64,000 nucleotides of DNA from Arcanobacterium sp. (lineage in GTDB: Bacteria > Actinomycetota > Actinomycetes > Actinomycetales > Actinomycetaceae), in contig JALFSN010000006.1 of assembly GCA_022778805.1 (NCBI GenBank), positions 89,008-153,007 on the forward strand, read 5' to 3'. This document shows, piece after piece, positions 30,952 through 40,017 of the stretch; the first letter of the stretch is position 1, and each line of letters opens with the position of its first letter. Below the pieces are notes generated by a model. That model saw nothing but the letters and a program-made list of their open reading frames with translations, was not told the DNA's origin and did not search any database. Made by a program: the position numbers and the translations under genes.

Positions 30952-31848
30952 GTGATGGCAGATTTCAATAGTGCTCCTCAAGCACTAGCAGCCCCCAAAG
31001 TGCTGGGCCGCAGTACGTGGCTGAGCTTTCGGCTGCCGCCTTTTACCCGAGGTGAGCCTACTGAGCGAGTGATTGGACATCGCGGCTCTGCGGGTACGAT
31101 GCCCGAAAATACCCGTTCAGCATTCCAGGAAGCATGGGATCACGGCTGCCGCGTGCTGGAAACAGATGCACAGGCTACGGCAGATGGAGTGGCTGTGTGT
31201 TTCCATGATGACGAGCTCAAGCGAGTCACCGGCTTACCTGGTGCAGTGGCCGATTATTCTTATTCAGAGTTGCAGAGCACAGCGCGCGTGAGAGGCCCGC
31301 ACGGACGCTCAGATACCATCATGCGACTTGAAGAACTCATTGAGGAATTTCCACACGCACAACTAGTGATCGACGTCAAAGATGCCCGCGCGATTGACCC
31401 ACTTGTGAACGTGATTAATGGCACTCACGCTGCGGCCAGGATATGCGTCACCCACGCTTGGGATGCTTGGCTTGAAGATATCCGAGATCGTACATCCCCG
31501 CTTTTGCAGCGCAATCTCGGGTGGGAGACCTTGGCGGCGCTGGTCCATGCAGCTCGCATGGGGGAGCGCCCCGATCCGTCTATTCATGTAGCCAACTGGG
31601 CGCATATCGGCTATCGCGATAACGGCAAAGAGCTGATGAGCGACCCTGAATTTTCGCAGCGTTTCATACGGGTGGCACACAGCTTAGGAATCGGCGTGCG
31701 CGTGTGGACCGTAAACGATTTTTCCGAAGCTATTCGGCTGTGGAGCGAGGGTGCGGATGCCGTCTTCACCGACGTTCCCAAACAGATGGTGCAACTCTCG
31801 CAAAATTTGCAACGCCGCGAGCACGCCTCAAAGATTTTAGGGCTGTGA
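30952..31848 (+). CDS. Glycerophosphodiester phosphodiesterase
   Basis: A 298-residue GDPD-family TIM barrel that hydrolyses glycerophosphodiesters to glycerol-3-phosphate and an alcohol. The catalytic and metal residues are visible: VIGHRGSAGTMPENT (His43), LETDAQATADG (Glu70, Asp72) and VCFHDDEL (His85). There is no signal peptide, so a cytoplasmic role is likely. GTG 30952 and ATG 30955 are equally usable. It converges with thiQ with only 4 bp between stops. Confidence 0.93.
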   Translation: MMADFNSAPQALAAPKVLGRSTWLSFRLPPFTRGEPTERVIGHRGSAGTMPENTRSAFQEAWDHGCRVLETDAQATADGVAVCFHDDELKRVTGLPGAVADYSYSELQSTARVRGPHGRSDTIMRLEELIEEFPHAQLVIDVKDARAIDPLVNVINGTHAAARICVTHAWDAWLEDIRDRTSPLLQRNLGWETLAALVHAARMGERPDPSIHVANWAHIGYRDNGKELMSDPEFSQRFIRVAHSLGIGVRVWTVNDFSEAIRLWSEGADAVFTDVPKQMVQLSQNLQRREHASKILGL

Positions 31849-31852
31849 TTTT

Positions 31853-32506
31853 TCAGGGCGTGATTGCCCCAGCCTTCATCGTGATGATGCGGTCAGAGAC
31901 TCGCTCAGCTTCCGCGCGATCATGAGTCACATAGACGGCAGCAGTGCCCGTACCTTTGAGAATCTCGCGTAACTGCGTAGAGAGACTCTCGCGCAAATCG
32001 GCGTCAATAGCAGAGAGCGGCTCATCTAAGAGTAATAGTTGTGGCTTGGGCGCTAGCGAACGCGCCAAGGCCACTCGCTGGGCTTGTCCTCCCGAGAGAG
32101 TGCCAATCGCGCGATCATGATAGCCATTCAGATCCACTATCTCCAAGAGCTTCAACACCTGCGCATTCCGCTCAGATCGAGGTACTCCGTTCATCTTTAG
32201 CCCATACGCGATATTTTGCCCGACGTCCAGATGCGCAAATAGCTGTCCTTCCTGAAAGACCATGCCTACGCCGCGCTTGTGGGTGGGTACCCCCGCCATA
32301 TCGTTACCAGCGATGAGAATTTTTCCTGCATAAATCGGCTCTAAGCCAGCTACGGCTCGCAGAATCGTTGATTTCCCAGAACCTGAAGCTCCCACCAGCG
32401 CCACGATTTCCCCTTGAGCCACCGAGAGATTCACGCTGCGCAAAGCCTCAAAACCATTGGGATATCGCAAGCTGACGTCGATCATAGCGAGCGCTTGGGT
32501 TGCCAT
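31853..32506 (-). CDS. thiQ: Thiamine ABC transporter ATPase
   Basis: A 217-residue ABC ATPase with Walker A GASGSGKST (39-47), Q-loop VFQEGQLF, signature LSGGQ (137-141) and Walker B LLLLDEP (157-163). Specificity is inferred from context: it ends a three-gene unit (binding protein, fused permease, ATPase) controlled by a TPP riboswitch. The ATG at 32506 has GGTGA at 6 nt; a GTG lies one codon upstream. Confidence 0.9.
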   Translation of the reverse strand: MATQALAMIDVSLRYPNGFEALRSVNLSVAQGEIVALVGASGSGKSTILRAVAGLEPIYAGKILIAGNDMAGVPTHKRGVGMVFQEGQLFAHLDVGQNIAYGLKMNGVPRSERNAQVLKLLEIVDLNGYHDRAIGTLSGGQAQRVALARSLAPKPQLLLLDEPLSAIDADLRESLSTQLREILKGTGTAAVYVTHDRAEAERVSDRIITMKAGAITP

Positions 32507-32522
32507 CACTGTTCACCGTTCC

Positions 32523-34370
32523 TCATGCCGTCTCTTGCTGTGGTGCTCTGAGCTCGTCATCTGAGCGTGCAGACTCACGACCACGGATGCCGCCGTCACT
32601 ATTATTCATCGGCTTGGTGCGTCGTGTGTGTTTCTCGTAAAGAAACGACGTGCGCAGCCAGGCAATACTCTGCACAGACCTCCCCACTCGCCGCCAGAGC
32701 GATGGGCGCGAGGAATCAGCGCGCAGCATTATCTCTGCCGCCATCATGATACTGCCAGTAATAGCCGCGAGAATCACAGCTCCCGCGAGAGCCATGCCGT
32801 AGTTGTGCTCCCCTGGGCGCCCAAGCAATTTCACGATCAGCACCGGCAAAGTCTGATATTGCGGATTGGCTACGAAACTCGTAGCCCCAAATTCCCCCAT
32901 AGACGCCGCAAAAGCGAAACCGCACGCCAGAAGTATTCCACGGGCCGTCAATGGCACATCAATAGTGAGCAAGACTCGCAGCGGACTCGCACCAAGCGTG
33001 CTAGCGGCCTCGCGCGTCCGTGGGTCAATGGCGCGAGCGCTCGGCACAATCGCACGCACGACCAGCGGCAATGCCACTATTGCCTGCGCAATCGGCACCA
33101 GCCATGCAGAGGAAGCCATCGGCCCCAAGCCGAGCGTGACGAGCAGACCGAAGCCGACCGTCACTGTAGAAATTCCAATAGGGAGCAACACAAAACCATC
33201 AATGATGCTCTGCACTTTTGCCCATCCGCCCTGCAGTCGGCGAGAGAGCACATACGCAAGAGGTAGCCCCACGGCGAGGGCGATCACTGTGGCATCTGCG
33301 GCAATCGCCAGCGAGTGGCTCAATGCCTCTATCACCGTCGTCCCGCCGGCCATTCCCACCCCGGATGACGACGATAAGAGCTGGTAGTTGAGCAAACTCC
33401 ACTTCCCTTGTACCTGAAAGGAGCGAGCCACCAGTGCCGCCATCGGGGCGACGATCAGCATCACCATGAGGGCAGTTGCCAGAAAAGCTGGAATGTCGGT
33501 GAGAGACGGGGAACGTCTCTCATGCGTATTCGCCCGCAGCGCAGTTTCCGTGCGGCGGGCGAGCCGCGAGCTTGCCACCAGAGCCAGCGCTACGATAGCG
33601 AACTGTAGCAAGCTCAGCAGTGAGGCCTTATTGAGATCGAGATACGTGACGGTCTGCAGGTATATCTCCGTTTCAATCGTGCCATAAGCTGGCCGTCCCA
33701 ACGTCGTCACTAATCCATAGGCCGTGGAACAGTAGAGAAATACTAGACTGGCTCCCGCAGCAATAGCTGGAGCAAGCTGCACCAGCGTCACCGTGTAGAA
33801 AGCCTTCCATGCAGAAGCTCCCAATGTGCGGGCGGCTTCAGCTTGGCGAGGATCCAGCCCCATCCACATTGACCCGACTGTGCGGACAATCAGCGAAAAA
33901 TTGAAAAACACCATCGCTAGCACGACGGCTGCCGTGCTCTGTCCGATGCCGAGAAACGCCGCTGGGCCATCTCCGTCGAGCAATGCTCGAAAGGCAATGC
34001 CAACGACCACCGTGGGCAACACAAACGGAACCGTAATAAGCCCACGCCACAGGGCTGCAGCTGGAAGCCGCAACCGGTAGAGCACATACGCTCCGGGCAC
34101 GCCAAAAAGCACCGATAGCACCGTACCAGCTGCGGCCATCCACACTGTCTGCCACACGATCTTCCAGGTGCGCACAGCCCCAAAGACCTCAGCAAACGTG
34201 GCGGCGGGAGAGGATACCACCCCGCCCGTAAAATTCGTGCTTCCACCGATAGCTCCAGCGGTGAGCCCGCGCAGCAAGATAGAGCCGACCGGCCAGAGGA
34301 AAAATACCGTGAGAAACGCGAGCGGGATTGCGGCCGCTAGCACCCAACTGATCGTGCCACGTTTACTCAC
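32523..34370 (-). CDS. thiP: Thiamine ABC transporter permease, fused two-domain
   Basis: A 615-residue permease with two tandem binding-protein-dependent transport domains and about 12 membrane helices, as in ThiP and the FbpB type. Both coupling regions are visible (LDPRQAEAARTLGASAWKAF and IDPRTREAASTLGASPLRVL). A ~50-residue basic and Ser/Arg-rich cytoplasmic tail follows the last helix. It lies 45 nt after thiB and 16 nt before thiQ. Confidence 0.9.
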   Translation of the reverse strand: MSKRGTISWVLAAAIPLAFLTVFFLWPVGSILLRGLTAGAIGGSTNFTGGVVSSPAATFAEVFGAVRTWKIVWQTVWMAAAGTVLSVLFGVPGAYVLYRLRLPAAALWRGLITVPFVLPTVVVGIAFRALLDGDGPAAFLGIGQSTAAVVLAMVFFNFSLIVRTVGSMWMGLDPRQAEAARTLGASAWKAFYTVTLVQLAPAIAAGASLVFLYCSTAYGLVTTLGRPAYGTIETEIYLQTVTYLDLNKASLLSLLQFAIVALALVASSRLARRTETALRANTHERRSPSLTDIPAFLATALMVMLIVAPMAALVARSFQVQGKWSLLNYQLLSSSSGVGMAGGTTVIEALSHSLAIAADATVIALAVGLPLAYVLSRRLQGGWAKVQSIIDGFVLLPIGISTVTVGFGLLVTLGLGPMASSAWLVPIAQAIVALPLVVRAIVPSARAIDPRTREAASTLGASPLRVLLTIDVPLTARGILLACGFAFAASMGEFGATSFVANPQYQTLPVLIVKLLGRPGEHNYGMALAGAVILAAITGSIMMAAEIMLRADSSRPSLWRRVGRSVQSIAWLRTSFLYEKHTRRTKPMNNSDGGIRGRESARSDDELRAPQQETA

Positions 34371-34415
34371 GGTACCTCACTTAAGCGACATTTCAGTGTC
34401 CACTTCTGCAGCGCT

Positions 34416-35525
34416 TCACTTCTGAGCGGCTTCAAAGAGAGCCGTCCACTCTTTAATCCAGGTATCGCGGTTTTTCTCCGCACTGTCCACATCCACCTTG
34501 ATTGGGGAATCGGCGAGTTTGGCATATTTGGCAAACTTCTCAGGCAGCGAGACTCCCTCGCGTTCTGGATACATGTACATGTTGTCTGCAATAGCGCTCT
34601 GCACATCCTGCGAAAGCATGAAATTCACGAACGCCTGAGCGCCCTCGGGGTTCGTGGCTCCAGCGAGCACGCCCGCATATTCAATTTGCCGAACGCAGGT
34701 AGCATCAAGCGAGCTGGTTGCACCCGCAGCATCAGCTGGCGAAGAGCCATAGCTGAGCATAATGGGATACTTCCCTTTGCCCTCCCCCGCTGAATAATCC
34801 ACGCTGTAGGCATCGCTCCAGCCATCGGCCACTTTGACTCCGTTTGCTAAGAGCTTGTTCCAGTAGTCTTTCCACCCATCTGCATAGAGAGCTTGGGTGC
34901 CTACAAGCATGGCGAAGCCTGGACTCGACTTTGCTGGATTTTCCACCACCGTGAGATCTTTATATTCGGGCTTAATGATATCGTCAAACGTCGCTGGCGG
35001 ATTCTGGCCTTTGGCCTTAAACCAGCTGCTATCGACGTTGAGGCACACGTCGCCGCGGTCGATTGGTACAGCCGTGGCAGAGCCGAACGTGACGAGCGGA
35101 TCTGCAAGTGTAGCGCTCTTGCCGCCATCCCATCCTTGATCGGCAGCTGTAGGAGCGAGCGCGCCGGCTGCGCCCAACTTTTGATAGGAGAAATTGTCGA
35201 TTCCGTAGTAGGCATCTGCTTTCCCCTTACCGTTGCTGAGCAGCAACTGGTTGAGCAACATACCAGCATCTCCAGGAGCAGTCGTTACGAGTTTGTAGCC
35301 ACTGACTTTCTCAAATTTCTCAATGAGCTCTTTTGGCAAGTTAAAAGAATCGTGAATGGCCACCGTCACCGTCGTGGATGCACCCGCTCCAGATTCGTTA
35401 CCCTGCCCAGATTTCGATTGCCCAGCTACCGAGCATGCCCCCAGCGCTGCCACACTCGCCAATGCCGCGATACCTGCCACGACCGTTCTGAGTTTTTTCG
35501 CCGTGAATTGTTTGGACGATCTCAT
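34416..35525 (-). CDS. thiB: Thiamine-binding lipoprotein
   Basis: A 369-residue extracytoplasmic solute-binding protein. The signal peptide ends in lipobox LGAC, followed by a Ser/Gly linker. The body matches thiamine-binding proteins: VAIHDSFNLPKELIEKFE, DAGMLLNQLLLS, ADAYYGIDN and AVPIDRGDVCLNVD. The ATG at 35525 has GGAGGA at 6 nt, and this site sits inside a hairpin downstream of a TPP riboswitch, so translation should fall when thiamine pyrophosphate is abundant. Confidence 0.92.
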   Translation of the reverse strand: MRSSKQFTAKKLRTVVAGIAALASVAALGACSVAGQSKSGQGNESGAGASTTVTVAIHDSFNLPKELIEKFEKVSGYKLVTTAPGDAGMLLNQLLLSNGKGKADAYYGIDNFSYQKLGAAGALAPTAADQGWDGGKSATLADPLVTFGSATAVPIDRGDVCLNVDSSWFKAKGQNPPATFDDIIKPEYKDLTVVENPAKSSPGFAMLVGTQALYADGWKDYWNKLLANGVKVADGWSDAYSVDYSAGEGKGKYPIMLSYGSSPADAAGATSSLDATCVRQIEYAGVLAGATNPEGAQAFVNFMLSQDVQSAIADNMYMYPEREGVSLPEKFAKYAKLADSPIKVDVDSAEKNRDTWIKEWTALFEAAQK

Positions 35526-35531
35526 TATTTT

Positions 35532-35566
35532 CCTCCATATCGTGGAGGGCACAGCCGCAACGGCTG
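35532..35566 (-). promoter_or_regulatory. Riboswitch expression platform: SD-sequestering hairpin
   Basis: In the RNA, CCTCCA-CGATA-TGGAGG (35548 down to 35532) folds a 6-bp stem that buries the thiB Shine-Dalgarno. A 6-bp CAGCCG/CGGCTG hairpin precedes it (35552-35566). There is no U-tract, which favours translational control. Confidence 0.75.
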
Positions 35567-35580
35567 CGGAGAGAGAATCT

Positions 35581-35684
35581 CGACTCCCTTCGCTGGCATT
35601 ATCCAGATCAGGTTCGAGGGTCTGCCTTATACGGAGCCTTTGGCTACCGTTTGCACTCTCAGCGCGCTCTGCGCTCCCCTGTCG
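35581..35684 (-). promoter_or_regulatory. TPP riboswitch (THI element)
   Basis: The minus strand carries the conserved elements in order: GGGGAGC, GCTGAGAG, then ACCTGATCTGGATAATGCC and AGCGAAGGGAG. Closing P1 bases CGAC (35684-35681) pair with GTCG (35584-35581). It lies 56 nt before thiB. Confidence 0.97.
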
Positions 35685-35890
35685 TTCCTCCCCAGTATAG
35701 CTCTGCCCACAGCGTACGGGGTTTCACAGCAGATATTTGTCTCCAACCTCGCAGTCAGACTCGCAGCTCTTATTTCCTGCACCGTAGCCAACGCCACAGC
35801 CAACCCACACTTCTTACGAAGTATCATCATCAGCCAGCAGCTAGAACGTCTTATACGTCACTGTATGCTGAGACATGCCCTGGCTGATAT

Positions 35891-36172
35891 TCAGACCTGA
35901 GGCGCTACTAGTTTTTCGGCTCTCTTGATTTCATGGCGCCCATAGGCTCTAGCGGACGAGCGCTTGACCGCCTCCGCCACCACCGAACTTACGATCGTCG
36001 TCACCGCCGTAAAGACGACGATCTGCGCAAAAGGCTGATCGAGGTCTTCTTCTCCACCCGTAGGCTTGCGATTTCCCAGCACCTTTTCCCACACCACATC
36101 GACGGCCACTTTGGCAGCGAGACCAGCTGCAGCGCCCACGCCCAGAGTAATCAACTTCCAACCGAGATTCAT
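35891..36172 (-). CDS. DUF4235 small membrane protein
   Basis: A 93-residue protein of the actinobacterial DUF4235 family: an N-terminal hydrophobic segment (WKLITLGVGAAAGLAAKVAV), the VVWEKVLGNRKPTG motif, and a second hydrophobic segment (AQIVVFTAVTTIVSSVVAEA) before a basic tail. Two membrane helices are likely. The function is unknown. AGGAGG lies 4 nt before the ATG. It is monocistronic, between the thiamine operon and aroA. Confidence 0.85.
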   Translation of the reverse strand: MNLGWKLITLGVGAAAGLAAKVAVDVVWEKVLGNRKPTGGEEDLDQPFAQIVVFTAVTTIVSSVVAEAVKRSSARAYGRHEIKRAEKLVAPQV

Positions 36173-36313
36173 GATGCCTCCTGAGCTGCACTACCACTAC
36201 GATCAACTATTTTAGCACGCCCTCATTTTGCGATACTTTCCATATTTCAGTAGCGTCGATGGTACATAGTACATCAGCATTCTGTACAGCTAAACCAGCA
36301 GCTAGGGGGTTAC

Positions 36314-38422
36314 GTGAACCTGTGGCATGCACCTTATATGGGTGAAACGGATGACGCTGCGCACGATGCACGTTGCTCGATAGGTTGCTCGGCACCCGAG
36401 TTGGGTATCTCGCAAAGTTCTGATGCCACTGTGGAGAACGACTCCGCCGAATATCCGCTGTCGGTACGCCCTGTACATGCCACCGTCGCTCTGCCTGGCT
36501 CCAAATCTCTCACCAACCGCTATTTAATACTTGCTGCTCTCTCTGATGCCCCCGTCACGATTACAGCTCCCTTAGTGGCACGAGACACCGTGCTCATGGC
36601 TCAGGCTTTAGAAAATCTCGGCGTGCTCATCCGGCGCTCTACGAGCCATCTCTGGCGCATTTTCCCCACCCCACAGCTACACGGCGCTCCGATTGACTGC
36701 GGTCTGGCTGGCACCGTGATGCGTTTTATTCCCCCGCTGGCAGCGCTCGCTTCAGGCGTGAGCGTCATCGACGGCGATCTGGCAGCTCGCCAGCGTCCGC
36801 TGGGAGCTATGGTCGCTGGTTTACGCCAGTTAGGCGTGCGCATAGAGGCCGACTACTCCCCATCTGCGCGCTCCGACGATTCCACACCCTCCAGCGCTGC
36901 ACCTGCTTGCGACTCTAGAGCAGCTGCTGACGGCGCTGCACACACAAACGATGACGGCACTGCGAAGCTCGGCGTCACGCACGGTGACGACGAACCACCA
37001 CAGACAGCAAATACCGAAGCGCACCTCCCGCTACGCATCACTGGCACTGGTGCTCTCGATGGCGGAGTCGTCTCTATCGACGCCTCGGCCAGTTCCCAAT
37101 TCGTCAGCGGGCTGCTGCTGGCCGCTCCAAAATTCACGCACGGCCTTGATCTGCGTCACCACGGTGGTGAGCTACCCTCACTGCCGCATATTCGCATGAC
37201 GCTTACACTGCTGCGCGAAGCTGGAGTGCGGGTACACGAATATGATGCCCTCGGCAGGCAGATCACACCGCCCGATGAGAGTGCGCAGCTGCCCGAGACC
37301 AGGCTGCCAGCTTCCGAATCCGCGCAATCCTCAAATGCCTCAGCCCAGTCGGCAGACCCCACCGGCGTCACGCCGCCTGCTCACATGCAGACTACTCCCC
37401 ATGCACAGACACCTGCTCACACGGAGATGCCTACTCGCACGGAGACGCCTGCTCACACGGAGACACCTGTCGATCCAGCTCTGCCGGTGCGTTGGGTAGT
37501 CGAGCCTGGATCCATACAACTCAAAGACGTGACGGTGGAACCAGACCTCTCCAATGCCGGCCCGTTTCTCGCCGCCGCGATGGTGACGGGAGGACGCGTG
37601 TGTATCCCTCACTGGCCGCTCTCTACCACTCAGCCAGGAGCTGAGTTGCCCCGAATCTTTGAAGCGATGGGCGGACGGGTGCAGATCACACCGGATACTG
37701 GATTTGCTCCGACGGACACTAGATTCACGCCGGCAGCTCAATCTGCATCAACCATTCCCCAAGCATCAGGTACCGCTTCTGATTCGCCGGCATACGCAGC
37801 CACAAGCACTGCTTTCACTTCCGCCGCACATCCTGCTGCCGCACACCATAATCCGGCCACCGCACAGCAGGGAGAAGTTTCTCAACGGGAAAATCAAAAG
37901 GAAAAGTCGTCTAGGGGAGACGCCCCCGCTGCCACACATGGCACTCTCGAACTGATTGGCCCTCCGTGCGGCGCCATCGCGGCACTCGATATGAATCTAC
38001 ACGCCGTGGGAGAACTCGTTCCCACTATTGCTGCCGTGGCTGCTTTTGCTCGCGGGGAGAGCCACCTGCGCGATATCGGCCAACTGCGCGGGCATGAAAC
38101 CAACCGACTTGCCGCTCTACGGGCAGAACTGGCGAAGATCGGCGTCACCGCACAGGAGGTGGGCGACGACCTCATCATTACTCCTCCAGCAGTCAGCTGC
38201 CCCGACCGTGATTCCCACGAGGAGATACATATTTCCTCGTACGCCGATCATCGAATGGCCACATTTGGAGCCATTCTCGGCCTGAGAGTGCCGCATGTGA
38301 GCGTAGATGACGTCGAGACAACGGAAAAAACACTCCCGCAGTTTCCACAGCGTTGGGCAGATATGATCGCGCAGAGTGAGAAATTCTACCGACGGCACCG
38401 GAGAGCGCACGATGAGCCGTAG
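36314..38422 (+). CDS. aroA: EPSP synthase with three large low-complexity inserts
   Basis: 5-enolpyruvylshikimate-3-phosphate synthase of the shikimate pathway. All catalytic landmarks survive: LPGSKSLTNR (60-69), CGLAGTVMRF (129-138), RQRPLG (159-164), EPDLSNAGPF with Asp411, RGHETNR (592-598), DHRMATFGA (645-653) and Lys672 in TTEKTLPQF. At 702 residues it is far above the usual ~430. The surplus is a 46-residue N-terminal extension plus Ser/Ala/Thr/Pro-rich inserts at about 181-236, 319-390 and 464-541. The second contains a 6-residue repeat (TETPAH). GTG 36314 follows AGGGGG by 4 nt; later starts are possible. Confidence 0.93.
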   Translation: MNLWHAPYMGETDDAAHDARCSIGCSAPELGISQSSDATVENDSAEYPLSVRPVHATVALPGSKSLTNRYLILAALSDAPVTITAPLVARDTVLMAQALENLGVLIRRSTSHLWRIFPTPQLHGAPIDCGLAGTVMRFIPPLAALASGVSVIDGDLAARQRPLGAMVAGLRQLGVRIEADYSPSARSDDSTPSSAAPACDSRAAADGAAHTNDDGTAKLGVTHGDDEPPQTANTEAHLPLRITGTGALDGGVVSIDASASSQFVSGLLLAAPKFTHGLDLRHHGGELPSLPHIRMTLTLLREAGVRVHEYDALGRQITPPDESAQLPETRLPASESAQSSNASAQSADPTGVTPPAHMQTTPHAQTPAHTEMPTRTETPAHTETPVDPALPVRWVVEPGSIQLKDVTVEPDLSNAGPFLAAAMVTGGRVCIPHWPLSTTQPGAELPRIFEAMGGRVQITPDTGFAPTDTRFTPAAQSASTIPQASGTASDSPAYAATSTAFTSAAHPAAAHHNPATAQQGEVSQRENQKEKSSRGDAPAATHGTLELIGPPCGAIAALDMNLHAVGELVPTIAAVAAFARGESHLRDIGQLRGHETNRLAALRAELAKIGVTAQEVGDDLIITPPAVSCPDRDSHEEIHISSYADHRMATFGAILGLRVPHVSVDDVETTEKTLPQFPQRWADMIAQSEKFYRRHRRAHDEP
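37420..37473 (+). repeat. 18-bp tandem repeat inside aroA
   Basis: Three consecutive 18-bp units beginning CACGGAGA (37420-37437, 37438-37455, 37456-37473), with a degenerate fourth just before, encode the six-residue repeat of AroA insert 2. Confidence 0.85.
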
Positions 38423-39794
38423 AGATATTGGCACTGACGACCCCCGCGTACATGTGCGCCCTGGCAAAGGTTCCCGCCCACGCACAAAAATTCGCCCGAA
38501 TTATGCCAGTGCCCGCCGTGGACGAGTGACGGCTATTGATCGCGGTCGGTACGCCGTCACAATGCTCGATGATGCCACTGAGCTGGTAGCCGTCAAAGCC
38601 CGTGAACTCCCTCGGGGATCGGTAGCCGTGGGAGATGTCTGCGCCATCGTCGGTGATCTGACGGGTACCGCTGGAACTCTCGCAAGAATCGTGACTGTGG
38701 ATGAACGCCACACCGCCCTGCGCCGCACTGCAGAGGACGGCGACGGAGCTGGCCACGAGAGGGTGATCGTCGCTAATGCCGATCAGATGGTGATCGTCTC
38801 GGCGCTCACCCAGCCCGCCCCTAAAACTGGTTTCATTGACCGCTGTTTAGTGGCAGCATACGACGCCGGTTTAGAGCCTATTTTAGTGTTCACAAAAGCA
38901 GACCTGACGCCGGAGCGTTCCGTTACCTCCATATATGCTCCGCTCGGACTGCAGATTTTCGTGACGGCGCTGCCCGAGAGTACATCCGATACCCCGCCAG
39001 CTGCTTCATCGACTATTTCATCAGGCGACGGCTCCTCTTCAGCTACCTCCGCTACCTCCGCCACCTCCGCCACCTCCGAGGCGAGCATTCTCACGGAGAA
39101 CATCACTACGGCGAGTACCCTAGCGGAGGGCGTTACCGAGACGAGCACCCCCACGGAGAGCGCCCCCGAGACGTGCATCCCCGATACGTGCATCCCCACG
39201 GCTGAGACAGATGAAATTACGGCGGTGAAAAAGGCGCTTGCCAGACACATGAGCGTCCTTATCGGCCAATCTGGCGTGGGAAAAAGTACGTTGCTCAACG
39301 CCCTCGTTCCCCAGGCGGCACGCGCAACGGGGGAAGTGAACGCCGTCACTGGAAAAGGCCGGCACACCTCCACCTCGGCGATGGCATTCACGCTCACACC
39401 TGAGAGCACAGATACAAGCGGAGTCGCAGATGCGGCGGCGCCATGCGCGGCAATACTGGGTACAGCAGCGCCACGTGCAGCAACGCAATTGCCTGATAGC
39501 CAGAATCGTACTCAGAAGAATCACGCCCAGAGTCTTACTGCGCAGATTCCCCCCACTATCGTGATCGACACCCCTGGGGTACGTGGTTTTGGCCTGGCGC
39601 ATGTCAGCCCCGATTCACTGCTTCGCGGTTTCCCAGATTTACTTATGCTGACCGATGATTGCCCACGCGGATGTACACACCACCCCAATGAGCGCGAGTG
39701 TGCCCTTGCCGATGCGGATTCACCAGCCTTGATAGCTCGCGTCGCCAGCTATCACCGGCTCCTAGAAGCATTAGACAAACCCGACTGGCTCTGA
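38412..39794 (+). CDS. rsgA: Ribosome small-subunit GTPase RsgA with inserts
   Basis: A circularly permuted GTPase (G4-G1-G3 order) that checks late 30S maturation. It has an N-terminal OB domain, TKAD (161-164), P-loop GQSGVGKST (285-293), DTPG (386-389) and a zinc site Cys417-x3-Cys421-x-His423-x6-Cys430. It is 460 residues long because of a Ser/Thr/Glu insert at 188-268 (four SAT-like units in a 9-bp DNA repeat, then IPDTCIP repeats) and an Ala/Ser insert at 326-381. The ATG overlaps the aroA stop by 11 nt, so it is translated after aroA. Confidence 0.93.
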   Translation: MSRRDIGTDDPRVHVRPGKGSRPRTKIRPNYASARRGRVTAIDRGRYAVTMLDDATELVAVKARELPRGSVAVGDVCAIVGDLTGTAGTLARIVTVDERHTALRRTAEDGDGAGHERVIVANADQMVIVSALTQPAPKTGFIDRCLVAAYDAGLEPILVFTKADLTPERSVTSIYAPLGLQIFVTALPESTSDTPPAASSTISSGDGSSSATSATSATSATSEASILTENITTASTLAEGVTETSTPTESAPETCIPDTCIPTAETDEITAVKKALARHMSVLIGQSGVGKSTLLNALVPQAARATGEVNAVTGKGRHTSTSAMAFTLTPESTDTSGVADAAAPCAAILGTAAPRAATQLPDSQNRTQKNHAQSLTAQIPPTIVIDTPGVRGFGLAHVSPDSLLRGFPDLLMLTDDCPRGCTHHPNERECALADADSPALIARVASYHRLLEALDKPDWL

Positions 39795-39869
39795 GCGCGG
39801 CCGGCAACACTAGCAACCTCGACTAGCCTATCTGAGCTCCAGATTCTGAGCACAGCCGACCGCAGCACG

Positions 39870-39925
39870 CCCTAGGCTGGCTGCAGCGGCTCCCGAAGCT
39901 GGTCATAGCAAACCCCTAGGCTGGC
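39870..39925. repeat. Direct repeat CCCTAGGCTGGC, spacing 44
   Basis: Copies at 39870-39881 and 39914-39925 in the 223-bp rsgA-hisN gap, each followed by a similar CAGC-containing tail. Confidence 0.7.
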
Positions 39926-40005
39926 CACAGCAACCCGATTGATCAGCCAAACCGACTCAGCGCAGGCGCGCACCCACAGGTGACACCGCGCGTATCCCTT
40001 TGCTT

Positions 40006-40011
40006 TACACT
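40006..40011 (+). promoter_or_regulatory. -10 element TACACT, 6 nt before hisN
   Basis: TACACT then GAGATC then the ATG at 40018; a leaderless transcript is predicted. Confidence 0.55.
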
Positions 40012-40017
40012 GAGATC

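Noticed and set aside
32567..33266. Plus-strand frames opposite thiP as a basic protein
   Set aside because: They are antisense to the conserved permease domains; the Arg/His-rich composition is typical of complementary-strand reading.
36207..36395. 62-codon minus-strand frame upstream of the DUF4235 gene
   Set aside because: It overlaps the aroA start antisense, has no SD and no recognisable sequence.
38783..39409. Minus-strand frame opposite rsgA rich in Val/Ala/Glu
   Set aside because: It is produced by the repetitive insert of rsgA read backwards; no support as a gene.
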